Below, piece by piece: positions 36,567-47,123 of a stretch of DNA of 64,000 nt (position 1 is the stretch's first letter; each line of letters starts with the position of its first letter). Origin of the DNA: Puccinia triticina. Lineage: Eukaryota; Basidiomycota; Pucciniomycetes; Pucciniales; Pucciniaceae. The notes under the pieces were generated by a model. The model did not search any database and was not told the origin of the DNA. It saw only the letters and a program-made list of their open reading frames with translations. The position numbers and the translations under genes were made by a program. The stretch covers positions 2,376,001-2,440,000 of the forward strand of contig NC_070568.1 in the NCBI RefSeq assembly GCF_026914185.1, written 5' to 3'.

Positions 36567-36715
36567 GATCAATATAAATTGATCAATATACGCTATATTG
36601 ATCAATATAAATTGATCAATATACGCTATATTGATCAATATAAATTGATCAATATACGCTATATTGATCAATATAAATTGATCAATATACGCTATATTGA
36701 TCAATATACGACATC
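36567..36715. repeat. 33-bp subterminal repeat of the CACTA element
   Basis: Units of ATTGATCAATATAAATTGATC followed by AATATACGCTAT are repeated about four times in the right arm. The left arm (31638-31683) has a shorter version. Confidence 0.8.
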
Positions 36716-37940
36716 GGAAATTCATCCATCTTGGTAGTGTATGAATGTACATGTGTCAGCCGATTGGGGCAATGAGGAATACCCGAAGGGTGTAAACTGT
36801 ACGACAGAGGTGTTTGCCCAACGGTGTGTCCGGGGGACTATGTAACACAGCTGCTCTAGTTCATATGGGCAGAATCATCACCAAAACATTCTTTCTGCAG
36901 CCACGCATCCCGGCTTAATTATCCCGCCTTCCAAACACTCCACCCTTGGTTACACCTCAACTTCAAGAGTTACATATATAGTTTCTCATGGCCAACCGAT
37001 CAATTTTTGTTTGCGTCTGCGAGCCTTTTGGATGCAACCGAACCCAGCACAAAGAGGAAGGACAAGGGGTGGTTCCAGGCAGGGTTTTGTCAAAGCGTGC
37101 TTTTCAACAACATCAGATGAAAGCCGAGAAATCAAAATGCGCAGGAAGCGGGGCCCCATCTTCTGCCACACAAGTGAGCCAAACAACTGTCAGTGAATCA
37201 ATAGAGCCATGAAGTCCTTTCCTTATTATGGAGGGCACGGCTGATGGTTGGCAGAGATTGCAGATGGCCTCCGGATCTGGATCAACAGATGGCACTGGCA
37301 GCCCAGCCAGAGCGCTTGTGCTCGAAGAAGCTTTTTGCAAGCAAGTCATGATCCAACTAGCGGCGTTGGTTTTTAACAACAAGCTCAGTAAACAAGGTGC
37401 TGTGGACTTCTTGAAAGCTGCTTGGGCAAACGTTGTTCTTCTTGCGCAAATTTGGAGCCAGAAGAATTCAACCACAATTGATCCATCCCCTATCCTGGCG
37501 CAGATCCCCAAGACACAAGAGGCAGTCTTCCATTGCCTGGGGTTGAATCCAATACTAACCACACGCATATGCTGCAAGAAATGCTTTGCTCTTTACTCAA
37601 TGCCAGATGAGCCTGGAGACCATCCCCAAAATTGTACAGAGATTTTCTTATCACCAAAGCAGGGCTATTGCAAGTGGGCGACGGGAGAAAAACTGACACC
37701 AAAGTGCGACCAACCTCTATATAAGCTCAGCAACAGCCATCAGAAAGTGCCTGTTTGCACATTTACATATGTATCTCTCAAGACGTGGTTAAAGAACGGG
37801 CTCATGCAACCTCCGTTCAAAAGCTTGCTAGATTCAAGTCTTACCGCCGCCAACTTGCCTGATGAACGACCAATGGAAGATATCTGGCACGGCAGGGTCT
37901 GGCAAGAATTTCCCAATTCGGATGACGGGACGGGAACGTA

Positions 37941-37980
<40 letters not shown>

Positions 37981-37982
37981 TT

Positions 37983-38014
<32 letters not shown>

Positions 38015-38051
38015 GCTACAAAGCCTGAGTTGCCAGATTCATAATCTAACA
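37941..38051 (-). repeat. 111-bp terminal repeat, 3' copy on the minus strand
   Basis: Starts TGTCAGAAAAGAAATGG and ends ATAATCTAACA on the plus strand. It is the downstream repeat in the inferred element orientation. Confidence 0.9.
37956..38025 (-). tRNA. tRNA-like unit in the first terminal repeat (probably not a working tRNA)
   Basis: The 70 bases fold with an acceptor GGCTTTG/TGGAGCC (GU pairs allowed), a D stem GCTT/AAGC and a T arm CCGGG-TTCGAGT-CCTGG. The A box TAGCTTAGTGG and B box GGTTCGAGTCC match the Pol III consensus. The anticodon arm is weak: only three of five pairs (GGC/GCC) form, and an AGA reading would demand a serine tRNA with a long variable arm, which is missing. It is best seen as a tRNA-derived promoter unit. 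Confidence 0.6.
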
Positions 38052-38150
38052 TCCCCCCGGAATCTGGATGCTCTAAGGCTCTCCTAGACCCGCTGGTGTG
38101 CTCACTCCTCTGCAGGTACGCTTGGCTCTTTGAGCTCAAGACTGTAAATC

Positions 38151-38192
38151 TGTCAGAAAAGAAATGGCTCCACCAGGACTTGAACCCGGGTT

Positions 38193-38224
<32 letters not shown>

Positions 38225-38261
38225 GCTACAAAGCCTGAGTTGCCAGATTCATAATCTAACA
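38151..38261 (-). repeat. 111-bp terminal repeat, 5' copy on the minus strand
   Basis: Differs from its partner at one base, T for C in the B box loop region (GACTTGAACCC against GACTCGAACCC), which suggests a recent insertion. Confidence 0.9.
38166..38235 (-). tRNA. tRNA-like unit in the second terminal repeat
   Basis: Same structure as the unit at 37956-38025. The B box is GGTTCAAGTCC, still a good match to the consensus. Confidence 0.6.
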
Positions 38262-38978
38262 ACGTATACAAAACATTCAGGGAACCTGGTCTTCAGCCTG
38301 TATCTCGACTGGTTTAGCCCTGAAGGATGCTCAAATCTCGGAAAAAAAGCTACGATTGGCGCCATAATTCTGGTCTGCCTGAATCTTCCTGCAACTGATC
38401 AATACAAAGTGGAAAATATTTTTCTCTTTGGGATCATTCCGGGACCACAGGAGCCCAAACTTGAACAGATAAACCATGTTTTGCAACCTCTGGTGGTAGA
38501 GCTGAAAGAGTTATGGGGTGGAGTTTTGTTTGAATCAACAACCCTTCATCCAACCGGGAGGACGATCTGCGCAGCATTATTTCCGCTCATTGCAGATCTC
38601 CCCGCCCTACGCAAGACCAACGGTTTCGAAAGTCACGCCGCACAACTATTTTGCTCTTTTTGCCTTCTCACCAAGAACAACCTGCACAAAACAGACACCA
38701 GAAAATTTCCGAGACGCACAGACAAGGACCACCGCCAGAACGCATCCGCTTGGCTCCAGCTGCAGAACTTCACCAAAAGGAAGAAATTTGCCAAAGAGAA
38801 GGGTGCGAGGTGGAGTGTCCTGAACAATCTTCCATATTGGCGGCCTGTTCAATTCTCCTCAATTGAGATGATGCACGCCCTGGTGTTGGGTGACTTGAAA
38901 GATCACAGCATGTGGTTCTTGAATGTGCCTGCAGCTGGGGCACAACTGAAATCTATTGAGGAGCTAGACAAAGCATGG

Positions 38979-39944
38979 TGTGAGCCTGAGTCTCTATAGT
39001 GACAACAGGACACAAGAAGTGGGGGGGCAATAGTTGGATTTCTTGGGATAAAGAAACTACAACTATAAGAGAAAAAGAGAAAGAGAGAGAGAAATCAAGC
39101 AGGATAAGGGAAAAGAGAAGTACTAGGTTATTCTAGTGGGAATGCACGTCCACTGGCAATGCTACTCTTCATAAGAGTGCTGCTAATCTGTGCTAAAAGT
39201 GCTACAGCTTCCTCTCAGGAGGGTATCTGGATTGGATAAGCTTAATCCAGCCACAATTTTTTAGCTTCCTTCTGGATAGTCAAGGTTCTTATAGGGAAAC
39301 CTGAGGGACAGCCCTGTAACCTAGATTTGAGGCAAAGGCCAAGTGATAATAAGGGACAGCCCTGTGACCAAGATAGAGGCAAAGGCCTGAGGATTTGGAG
39401 GGACAGCCCTGTGATCAAGAAGGAGGCAAAACCAGAAGAAAGAGCAGATCAAGCAAGACACAGAGTTGTACCTCTGAGATAAACAAGGTTCAGTGAAAGA
39501 GGTTACTTACTGTCAATATCCTAGGCGCCTGTGACGGTAGGTATACTGGGAGTATAGTAGGCTCTTTGGTGGTGATCCTGGAGTTATCTGGGTGGTGGTT
39601 CTGGTGTGCTGAAGTCTGTAGATCCGCCTCAGGCAAGGGGGATCCTGACTACGAAAATTTTCACAGTTTGCTTATGTAATTTACATATGTACATGTGGTT
39701 AGGCGCGCCTGGTAGCGCTGACACGTCACAACTGCGCAAGCGCGCCACAACTCAATAACTCAGGGAAGGAGTATAGTTACAATGAATTAATAAGTTGTAA
39801 CTAGGGTTAAAATTGCATGAGGAAACAGAACATGAAGTCAAAACAAGGTTATCTCTTAAGATGAAAAAGATATAAAGTAATTTATATGTAACAAAGGTAG
39901 AACAGGCAGCTTTTAGGTCAGCTGTGATGACTCTAAGGCTGACA
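38979..39944 (-). repeat. 3' LTR of the full Gypsy element
   Basis: Ends TGTGAGCC...CTGACA on the plus strand. It shares with its partner three imperfect copies of a GGGACAGCCCTGT...GGCAAAGG motif (39305-39430). Confidence 0.95.
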
Positions 39945-39981
39945 TTCCCTACCACCAAAAGGGTTGGATTTCTGTAAGAAA

Positions 39982-42900
39982 TTAAACCACAGGGTTAGAC
40001 CTCTTCTCACTTCTGAATTTCCTGAGAAGGATAGCAGAGTCTGGGATGTCTTTCTCAAAGAGCCATTCATCATGATCAGCACTCATACCTTTGTATCTAG
40101 CTAAGTACATCATAACATCTCTGTTCTCCACTCTCAATCTCTTGTCTCTGAGAATCTTTTGTATGACTTTACTCTGAGGGGTTTTATCCATGGGGGGAAT
40201 GACAACTTTGACTTTCTGTCTCAAAGGGAACTTGTCTGGATTGGGGTCTTTGTATGGTTTCACCAAGCTGACAGGAAATGTGGGATGTTTCCTGCTAAAC
40301 TCTTCAGTCAGTATCACTTCTACAGCATTCTTCCCATGTAAAGCTTTCACAAGGAATGGTCCAGTGAAGGAGTCTCTCATCTTCTTAGGGCCAGACAGGT
40401 TGTTGAAGTTTGCTGTGGATATTAGGACTTTATCACCAACTTTAAAAGATGGTTCTTTGTGACTCTTGTCCCATCTCTCTTTGTTGTAAGATGTAGCTTC
40501 TGTTATGCATTGCTCAGCATGTTTTCTAGCTTTCTCAAAGATCTTTCCATAGGCAAGAGCAGTAGGATGAATGTCTACAGAGTTTTGCTTCAAGAAATCC
40601 CTGGGAAGGTTTGGGATCCAGCCTTTTTCCAGGATGGCAGGAGGTTTTCCAGTGGTTGAATGTATGCTGGTGCAATATGCTAGCTCAAGGATTGGTAGCA
40701 GTGAAACCCAGTCATGAGTGTAACCATCATTGTCTTTGAATTCTAGACCATATGCACAAAACCTCCTGATCATATCTTCAAGTGTTTGAATCATCCTTTC
40801 AGCTAATCCATCAGTCTGAGGGTGGTAAGCAGTGGAGAAGGAGAGTTTTGTTCCTAACATACTATGTAAACCAGTCCAGAATTCAGATGTGAACTTAGGG
40901 TCTCTATCAGAGATGATGATTCTGGGGATGCCAGTCCTAGGCATTACTCTGTTCCAAAACAGTATGGCAGTGTCCATGGCAGAGTCATCCTTGAAGCAGG
41001 GTACAAATATAGGGGTCTTAGAGTATCTGTCCACTATTACCAGACAAGCATTGAAACTAGCAGCTCCTCCCGGGGACAAGGAAGTTACCAAATCCATGTT
41101 AATAACATCCCATGGTTTTGAAGGTTCTTCAATTTTCATGAGCAGTCCAAATCTTTTGCCTGTGGCTTTATTTGCTTTCTGACATCTATCACAGGAAGAG
41201 CAGTATTCACCAGTGTCTTGTCTCCAGTTAGCCCACCAAGCAGTATCAGCTACTTTTTCTAAAGTCCTATCTTCAGAAAGGTGACCAGAGTAGACACTGT
41301 CATGGCATTCATGCAAGATGGTGTTGATACTTTCTTTGTCAGCTAGGACTAGGACAGAGTTGTGTTTCTCTCTGAAGTAGATGAGGCCATCAAATATAGA
41401 GAATCTTCCTTCATCATATAGCTTTCTCCAAGGATCTTGTAAAGAATTTTTTAGTTGGGCATCTTTAGCATCCTTCAACAAAAGTTCAGCCAATATGGTA
41501 GTGTTTTTTTCTTGCTTGTAGCCTTCTCTCACTGAGTCAAAGAACTCATTCTTGAAAGTAGAGACATGTATGCCCATGATGGGGAATCTATCATCATCCT
41601 TGTCTTCTGGGTCATAAGCAGGGTTACTAGGATCATTTGGCAAAGCCCATCTGCTCAATCCATCAGCATTCTTGTGAATATTCCCATCTCTGTGGATTAT
41701 GGTCATATTGCCTCTGTATTCCTGAATAGCAATCTGCCACCTGAGCATATGTCTGTTGGGAGTCTTCATGTTCAGCAGTGATCTCAAAGCTGTGCAATCT
41801 GTTACAACATGAAAGAAACTGCCATCTAAGTAGTAATGGAGTTTTTCCAGGGCCCAAACCAGACATAAGCATTCAAGTTGACTAGCACCATATCTTGTTT
41901 CACTGTCCTTCAGTTGTCTGGATATGAAAACAATGGGTCCTTCTTTTCTCACTCCATCAATGACTTGGACTTGATGTAAAGCAGCACCTAGACCAGTCAT
42001 GCTAGCATCTACATATAGTGTGAAGGGATGGGCCCAGTCAGGAAACAGTAGCAATGGAGCTGTGGTCAGTTTCTCTTTTGACAAGTTGTAGGCTACTATT
42101 CTATGATGGGTCATCTCATATATGATATCAATCCTTGTCAGTTCAGTTAGAGGTTTTGCTATCTCTGCAAACTTCTCAATGTGTTGTCTGTAGTAGCCAG
42201 CAAAACCAAGAAATGATTGCATTTCTTTTCTACTACTAGGCACAGGCTTTTGGAGGACAGCAGCTACTTTATTCTGATCTATTCCTATGGCAATGCCAGA
42301 GACAAGATGGCCCAGAGCTTTGATCTGATCAAATCCAAAGTTACACTTCTTCAAGGAGATTTTCATGTTCATGTTAATGACAACTTTCAGGATCCTGTCT
42401 ATCCTATTGAGGTGTTCCTCCCAAGTGTTGGACATAATGATGATATCATCAATGTAGATAATGACCCACTTCTCATCAATTTCCTTTCTAAACTCAATGT
42501 CCATCATTCTCTGGAAATGAGAGGGGGCATTCTTGATCCCAAAGGGCATTCTCAGGTACTCATAGATTCCTTTGTGCATGATAATCCTGAGTAGATGTCT
42601 GGAATCTTCTGCAATGACATTCAGGTGAAAACCTTTGAGTACATCCATACTAGTCAGATACTTAGCTTTGGCCAGGTTGTTCAGAGTCTCACTGATCTTG
42701 GGAATGGGATACCTGTCTGAAGCAGTGTAGGAATTCAATGCCCTGAAGTCTCCTACCATTCTGGACTTTCCATTGTGCCAGGCAATGATTACAGGAGTAG
42801 TGATCTCAACTACTTCATTATGACCAACTTTCCTTAGAACATTCAGGTTTACTAGTTCTTCAATGTGTTGCTCAAGAGCTTCTCTGCTTTTGGGGCTGGC

Positions 42901-44667
42901 AGGATAAGGAGGTCTTCTGAGGAGAGGAGGATAGGGTCTCTCAGTTGTCAACTTGATATGAACTTCATGACCCTTAATGGCACCAAGGGGCTGGTTGGTG
43001 TTGGAGAAGGCAAGGTTGTTATTGTAAAGGACTTCAAACAGCTTCTCCTTTTGCTCAATAGTCAACTTATCACTGAACTTGGCTTCACAGAGTTCTTCTG
43101 TAATAAATTTCTGCAGTTGAGGAAGGGACTTCTTTACAGCAGAAATTTCATTGGAAGGGCTCATTTTCTCTAGATGATGAGACTTAAAGCTGAATTTCTT
43201 CCTCTTGTTCTCATTTCCAATGGTAAAGAATCTCTCTTTGCTGTTTGTGATGTCAAAGCCATAAAGAGACATGTAATCATTTCCAAGGATAAGATAGTTA
43301 ATTCTTGCATTTTTCATGACTACAAATTCTGCTAGGATTCTAATGGAACCTTTAGTGTGAGGAAAAATCAAAGCCATTTCTATTATGCCCATTGGCTGTA
43401 ATTGGTCACTACAGCTGTGAAATTTAGCATGGTTAATTGGCATGAGTTTGTTTTCCCATTCTGGTAATATAGAATCTAGCAATTTGTTGCTGATGATTGA
43501 GCAAGAAGCTCCACTATCAAGAAGACATGATTGTTCTCTGGATTCAATGAGGACAGTAGTGAGATTTGCTTTTCCAGTAAGATGAGCTTTTCCTCTATCA
43601 GGTTTACATTTCATCAGTCTAGCATCCTCTATGTGGGAATATTGGCAGGATTTGTCCCAGGTCTGGGGTTGATGAGTTTCAGCTTGAATTTCAGCAATGG
43701 AGAAGTCTTGGTTTATCTCACACTCTACAGCATGTGCTCCAAAATCAAAATCAACTAAGGGGTCATAATTGGCACCATTTCCATTGTCCATGGCAAGGAT
43801 CATGTGATTGGTTCTATGATTCTCTTCTTCTTCATCTAGTTCTGATTCAGACTTGTGTGGTTCACCTTGATCTTCTCCATTGTCACTCTTGGGATCATCA
43901 TCATCATCCATTCCTACATTATTGATCCTGTTCTTCTTCTTAGGGCATTCCCTGGAGAAGTGACCAGTTTGTTTACAGAAATGGCATATAAGTTTTTCTT
44001 TCTCAGGGGCAGAGACAGGATTCCTTTTAGTGGAGGAGTCAGTTGGCTTATCAGTTTTCTCAGGGGCAGTATTGTTTCTCCATTGGGATCTATTAGGAGT
44101 GTTATAATTGTTTGTCACAGGCTTGTTCCTTTTCATGACTCTGTCTATGACTTCTTCAGCAATTATAACCATATCCTCAAAACTCATTTCAGTAGCATCT
44201 CTTTTGTATCTGCTTTTAATAGCATGCTCAAGATTTGGAGGGCATTGCTTCAAGATTTTTTCACAAATAAGATACTCACTGAGTTCAGGTTGATAAGCCT
44301 TCAGTCTTTCTCTCTGATTACCAAACCATTTATGGATTTTCCTCCCATCATAGGCAAAGTGATCATTCTCAAACTCTTGTTGCATTTTCCATTTCCAGTT
44401 CTCAGTACCAAACTTGTTTCTGATGGCATTCTTCCACCAAGCCCAAGATTTGTTCCCATACTGGTCTCTGATGCCTAGGTACCAATTCCTTGCAGTGTCA
44501 GTTAACAGGATTGTTAATCTACTGATTATCATGTTATCCAGCATCAAGTAGTCTCTGACCAAGATATCAGTGTTTTTAATCCAAAGTTCATGATTGTAAG
44601 GCAATTCTCCAGAAAATTTCTCCCAGTCTCCATTTTTGGGGATACCTTTCCACAACTCCTTCCTCAT
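39982..44667 (-). CDS. Gypsy Gag-Pol polyprotein with chromodomain
   Basis: 1561 codons without a stop. Gag capsid region includes [20 protein letters not shown]; zinc knuckle [14 protein letters not shown] near residue 228; aspartic protease [12 protein letters not shown] near 393; reverse transcriptase with YIDD near 735; RNase H; integrase with HHCC, then DRYSK, SDRDPKF and [11 protein letters not shown]; chromodomain-like [20 protein letters not shown] near the end. All key residues are present, so the enzyme could be active. The frame is open upstream of Met 44667 to a TAA at 44695-44697, with ORF2 in the same frame beyond it; translation may therefore start internally or read through that stop. 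Confidence 0.96.
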   Translation of the reverse strand: MRKELWKGIPKNGDWEKFSGELPYNHELWIKNTDILVRDYLMLDNMIISRLTILLTDTARNWYLGIRDQYGNKSWAWWKNAIRNKFGTENWKWKMQQEFENDHFAYDGRKIHKWFGNQRERLKAYQPELSEYLICEKILKQCPPNLEHAIKSRYKRDATEMSFEDMVIIAEEVIDRVMKRNKPVTNNYNTPNRSQWRNNTAPEKTDKPTDSSTKRNPVSAPEKEKLICHFCKQTGHFSRECPKKKNRINNVGMDDDDDPKSDNGEDQGEPHKSESELDEEEENHRTNHMILAMDNGNGANYDPLVDFDFGAHAVECEINQDFSIAEIQAETHQPQTWDKSCQYSHIEDARLMKCKPDRGKAHLTGKANLTTVLIESREQSCLLDSGASCSIISNKLLDSILPEWENKLMPINHAKFHSCSDQLQPMGIIEMALIFPHTKGSIRILAEFVVMKNARINYLILGNDYMSLYGFDITNSKERFFTIGNENKRKKFSFKSHHLEKMSPSNEISAVKKSLPQLQKFITEELCEAKFSDKLTIEQKEKLFEVLYNNNLAFSNTNQPLGAIKGHEVHIKLTTERPYPPLLRRPPYPASPKSREALEQHIEELVNLNVLRKVGHNEVVEITTPVIIAWHNGKSRMVGDFRALNSYTASDRYPIPKISETLNNLAKAKYLTSMDVLKGFHLNVIAEDSRHLLRIIMHKGIYEYLRMPFGIKNAPSHFQRMMDIEFRKEIDEKWVIIYIDDIIIMSNTWEEHLNRIDRILKVVINMNMKISLKKCNFGFDQIKALGHLVSGIAIGIDQNKVAAVLQKPVPSSRKEMQSFLGFAGYYRQHIEKFAEIAKPLTELTRIDIIYEMTHHRIVAYNLSKEKLTTAPLLLFPDWAHPFTLYVDASMTGLGAALHQVQVIDGVRKEGPIVFISRQLKDSETRYGASQLECLCLVWALEKLHYYLDGSFFHVVTDCTALRSLLNMKTPNRHMLRWQIAIQEYRGNMTIIHRDGNIHKNADGLSRWALPNDPSNPAYDPEDKDDDRFPIMGIHVSTFKNEFFDSVREGYKQEKNTTILAELLLKDAKDAQLKNSLQDPWRKLYDEGRFSIFDGLIYFREKHNSVLVLADKESINTILHECHDSVYSGHLSEDRTLEKVADTAWWANWRQDTGEYCSSCDRCQKANKATGKRFGLLMKIEEPSKPWDVINMDLVTSLSPGGAASFNACLVIVDRYSKTPIFVPCFKDDSAMDTAILFWNRVMPRTGIPRIIISDRDPKFTSEFWTGLHSMLGTKLSFSTAYHPQTDGLAERMIQTLEDMIRRFCAYGLEFKDNDGYTHDWVSLLPILELAYCTSIHSTTGKPPAILEKGWIPNLPRDFLKQNSVDIHPTALAYGKIFEKARKHAEQCITEATSYNKERWDKSHKEPSFKVGDKVLISTANFNNLSGPKKMRDSFTGPFLVKALHGKNAVEVILTEEFSRKHPTFPVSLVKPYKDPNPDKFPLRQKVKVVIPPMDKTPQSKVIQKILRDKRLRVENRDVMMYLARYKGMSADHDEWLFEKDIPDSAILLRKFRSEKRSNPVV

Positions 44668-44694
44668 TTCAAAGTCTATTGCTCCATGATCAAT

Positions 44695-45600
44695 TTAGGG
44701 GAATTCCTCTTGGGTCTTAGCATCAGGAGTATTGCTAGCAGACTTAGGAAAGTTATCTCTTGGAGGTCTCTGGGGTTCAGGAGTAGGAATAGGAGGAGGT
44801 GGTCTGTGTTCCTGTTGTTGCTCATGGTGTATATTCTGGAAGGGATTATTGTATAAGAGATGAGGGGGTTGGTCTCTGTCATCTGGTATTAACACGGAAT
44901 CCAGCTTTGAGCTCACAGTGTTTACTACAGAAGATATGTCACTGAATCTTCTCTTAGATTGTTCAAATCTATTATGCTCATTGGCATGAAGGTCATTGAT
45001 CTGATTACCAATGGAAGTAAGATTGTTGCTCACTTTCTCTTCAAAATCTTTCAGATTTTGGCCAATTGTCCCCATGTTAGAATGACATTGTGATTCATTT
45101 ACCAGAATTAAATCTTGAACTGTCTCAAACTTCTCATCTATGTGTTTCTTCAGTTGTTCTAACACATTGTTATTCACTATGGACTTCTCCCTGGCACTTT
45201 CACCTATGTTGTTCAGGATTTGATCAAGCAGAAAGGGAATGAATTCATTTTTAAACAGATCAAGAATGGAATGATTCAGGACATCTTTAAAATTGCTGAC
45301 ACAAGATTCAAGAAGAGTACCAGGAATGGTTTCAACAGTACCAGATAATTCAGAGATGAATTTAGAGAACAAGACTTGTAATTTTTCTTCTAGAAACAAA
45401 GGACCATTTCTAGACATTTCAGAGTTAAGATTATTGAGGAAAAATTCTCTATTTGAAGGATCAGAGAGATTGTCAATATCTAAACTGAGGCCTAATGGGG
45501 AATCACTACTTAAAGAACTTTTAGGTAAAGATTCATCTAATAAGGGCCTCTCCCTCTGGCTCTCCCTCGTCCATAGCCTCTCCTCACTCCTCGTGTGGCT
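44695..45600 (-). CDS. Gypsy ORF2: coiled-coil, Ser/Asn-rich protein upstream of Gag
   Basis: The frame is open from 46158, but only the part after about 45600 looks coding; before that ORF1 in the other frame is the better candidate. It reads LDESLPKSSLSSDSPLG, LEEKLQVLFSKFISEL and a helical stretch NNNVLEQLKKHIDEKFETVQ to SVVNTVSSKLDSVLIP, then a Pro-rich tail ending DAKTQEEFP and TAA. It is in the same frame as Gag-Pol and 27 bases upstream of its Met. The link from ORF1 would need a -1 shift near 45540. It resembles no known Gag; a structural extension of Gag is possible. Confidence 0.6.
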   Translation of the reverse strand, partial: SHTRSEERLWTRESQRERPLLDESLPKSSLSSDSPLGLSLDIDNLSDPSNREFFLNNLNSEMSRNGPLFLEEKLQVLFSKFISELSGTVETIPGTLLESCVSNFKDVLNHSILDLFKNEFIPFLLDQILNNIGESAREKSIVNNNVLEQLKKHIDEKFETVQDLILVNESQCHSNMGTIGQNLKDFEEKVSNNLTSIGNQINDLHANEHNRFEQSKRRFSDISSVVNTVSSKLDSVLIPDDRDQPPHLLYNNPFQNIHHEQQQEHRPPPPIPTPEPQRPPRDNFPKSASNTPDAKTQEEFP

Positions 45601-46742
45601 CTCATCAGGTATTCTCCTATTTCTAGAACTCTCTGAGTGTCGTCCTGAGGGCGTCTCCAGTTCCTCCCTGATCCTCTCCAGTTGTTTTGAGGAGGAGGGG
45701 GGTTGTGGCCTGCGAATTCTTGCGGCATTTGCGGATAAAGGGGTGGATTGTAGCCGCCAGTTTGAAGATGCGGGCTGGGGCGGAATAACTGAACCACCTC
45801 TCGCGGTATAGAAGCTGGTGGCGGCCTCACTTGGAGCGTCTGCGGCGGTGGCGGCGGCGGCAAAGGAGTTCCTTGGTAATGTTGGCTCTCTAGGCGCGGC
45901 TGGGATTGATGCTGCGGTTGAAACTGAGCCTGGTTGGAGGGGATAGGACCCTGGAACTCCTGCGCTATAGCTCGTAGTTGAGAACCCGTGGGTTCCGGCG
46001 TTGACGTCGCTAGAATTGGTTGCTGACTGGCGTGCGGCACTAAGGCTAGCTGCGAATGAGGCCGGGATACTTGCGCCGTGGAATTCTGCGGACCTAGGCC
46101 GTTGTTCTGGTTCATTAGAGAGGCTTCCAGGTTGTGTAGCTCGTCTCTGTGTATACATTCTTGACAGAGACGGATACCGTCGTTCCTCCCAACTAGTTCT
46201 ATTATCATTTCCTGCGTCATAGAGGCTTGGGAGAGGAGGCGCCTCATGGTTAACGTGTTCTGCGCCTCCCTGGCGCGAACAAATAGGTCAAATTGTTCGT
46301 TGAACATGCTGATGAGGCTGGAAAGCTCTTCCTCTTCCGGGATAAGGTCCATGGGACCGGAGGACGCCTCCCGTCGAGGGCTCTGAGTGTACGGAAGGAG
46401 GGCTAGATTGGGCGGCGCCGTGGATCTCATGCCCTCTGGGTTGGTAGGCTGGGAGGGCGGTTGACTCGTCGGAGGAAGGTTCACCGTCAAGTCTATCTGC
46501 TCCCTGTCGATAGGCCGCGGAACCGGCGTGGATCTGCTCGACGCTAGGGCTATGGATGTTTCCCTCGGCTGGTATAGGGCCGGAGGGATCCCGGTATCTG
46601 GGGGGAGCGGCTCCTCTTCCGGGAGCTTGAGGAAATCCTCCTGTAGTTCCGGCAAGGCTGCTTCTAGCCCTTCGAAGCCGTTCTTTGGCGGCTGAGCTAA
46701 GACGGTACCGGTGGCGGAGCTCTTTGGAGAGGTCTCGGCCAT
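45537..46742 (-). CDS. Gypsy ORF1: Pro/Gln-rich protein with RG-rich C-terminus
   Basis: 401 codons, starting MAETSPKSSATGTVL. A helical middle (ELSSLISMFNEQFDLFVRAR, RRLLSQASMTQEMIIELVG) is followed by a Pro/Gln-rich stretch and ends RRGYGRGRARGRGPY, an RGG-like RNA-binding tail. The stop at 45537 is at the overlap with ORF2, which is in the -1 frame. Upstream, CAG|GTATTT (about 46835) and CACCTTAG|AAATGG (about 46745) could join the 98-codon leader frame to it in phase. No homologue recognised. Confidence 0.6.
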   Translation of the reverse strand: MAETSPKSSATGTVLAQPPKNGFEGLEAALPELQEDFLKLPEEEPLPPDTGIPPALYQPRETSIALASSRSTPVPRPIDREQIDLTVNLPPTSQPPSQPTNPEGMRSTAPPNLALLPYTQSPRREASSGPMDLIPEEEELSSLISMFNEQFDLFVRAREAQNTLTMRRLLSQASMTQEMIIELVGRNDGIRLCQECIHRDELHNLEASLMNQNNGLGPQNSTAQVSRPHSQLALVPHASQQPILATSTPEPTGSQLRAIAQEFQGPIPSNQAQFQPQHQSQPRLESQHYQGTPLPPPPPPQTLQVRPPPASIPREVVQLFRPSPHLQTGGYNPPLYPQMPQEFAGHNPPPPQNNWRGSGRNWRRPQDDTQRVLEIGEYLMRATRGVRRGYGRGRARGRGPY

Positions 46743-46826
46743 TTCTAAGGTGAGGAGGCATGATGATTATGTGTAAGAAGGGAGGGTAATTAAGCGGTAA
46801 AAATGAGGATTAAGAGTTTTTCAAGG

Positions 46827-47123
46827 TTAAATACCTGAATATTTGGATTTAGCGGAAATCCTTTTGCTTTTCCTAGTAGTAGAAGACGCTTTCTTCTTGT
46901 TTTCTCTTGCGCTTGACTTCGCTGAGGGATTAGAAGTCCACTCGGCTATGTTGAAGGGAGCTACGGTCTTCTTTCGTCGAGTTTTCGGCGCTTTTGCGGT
47001 AGCTATAGGGGTCCACGACGTGCTACTGATTAAGTTGCCGTTACACGGATCTGCTACTACTCTATTGTCGTAGTTTTCGTTGTCTGCGCTAGTCTGCGCC
47101 GTCAAGAATTTTTTTACGGTCAA
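46827..47123 (-). CDS. Basic leader ORF of the Gypsy element
   Basis: 98 codons without an ATG at the start; Lys/Ser-rich (KKKASSTTRKSKRISAKSK), which suggests a nucleic-acid-binding or nuclear-localisation segment. It overlaps another leader frame (47089-47283) at a run of seven A (47109-47115). It may be an upstream exon of ORF1. Evidence is weak. Confidence 0.3.
   Translation of the reverse strand: MTVKKFLTAQTSADNENYDNRVVADPCNGNLISSTSWTPIATAKAPKTRRKKTVAPFNIAEWTSNPSAKSSARENKKKASSTTRKSKRISAKSKYSGI

Larger units (their letters stand above)
31609..36739. mobile_element. Non-autonomous CACTA element filled with satellite, TSD TAT
   Basis: The left end CACTACCAAGATGGATGAA and the right end (reversed CACTACCAAGATGGATGAA) match, and TAT flanks both (31606-31608 and 36740-36742). 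CACTA termini with a 3-bp duplication are diagnostic of the CACTA (En/Spm) superfamily. The inverted arms extend roughly 650-750 bp inward and begin with TATTGATCAATAT repeats, like CACTA subterminal repeats. There is no coding capacity. A Tnp2 pseudogene, the transposase type for this superfamily, begins 250 bp to the right. Confidence 0.88.
37941..38261 (-). mobile_element. Miniature LTR-like retroelement with tRNA-like terminal repeats
   Basis: Two 111-bp direct terminal repeats (37941-38051 and 38151-38261) with TG...CA ends and one mismatch flank a 99-bp non-coding interior. The 5-bp duplication ACGTA stands at 37936-37940 and 38262-38266, and removing the element restores the Tnp2 frame (DDGTGTYTKHSGN). 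Read on the minus strand, the interior starts GATTTACAGTCTTGAGC, complementary to the anticodon-arm region of a tRNA-Tyr (GCUCAAGACUGUAAAUC). This looks like a copia-style half-tRNA primer site. The interior ends CCGGGGGGA, a polypurine tract touching the next repeat. These are the marks of an LTR retrotransposon of the TRIM/SMART size class. Each repeat contains a tRNA-like unit with A and B boxes. Confidence 0.85.

Noticed and set aside
37956..38025. Functional tRNA-Ser(AGA)
   Set aside because: The anticodon stem has two mismatches and the long variable arm of serine tRNAs is absent. It also lies inside a mobile repeat.
45600..46158. First third of the ORF2 frame as coding
   Set aside because: Ala/Ser-rich text there is out of frame with the better ORF1 (Pro/Gln-rich with RG tail); probably a shadow until the frames switch near 45540.
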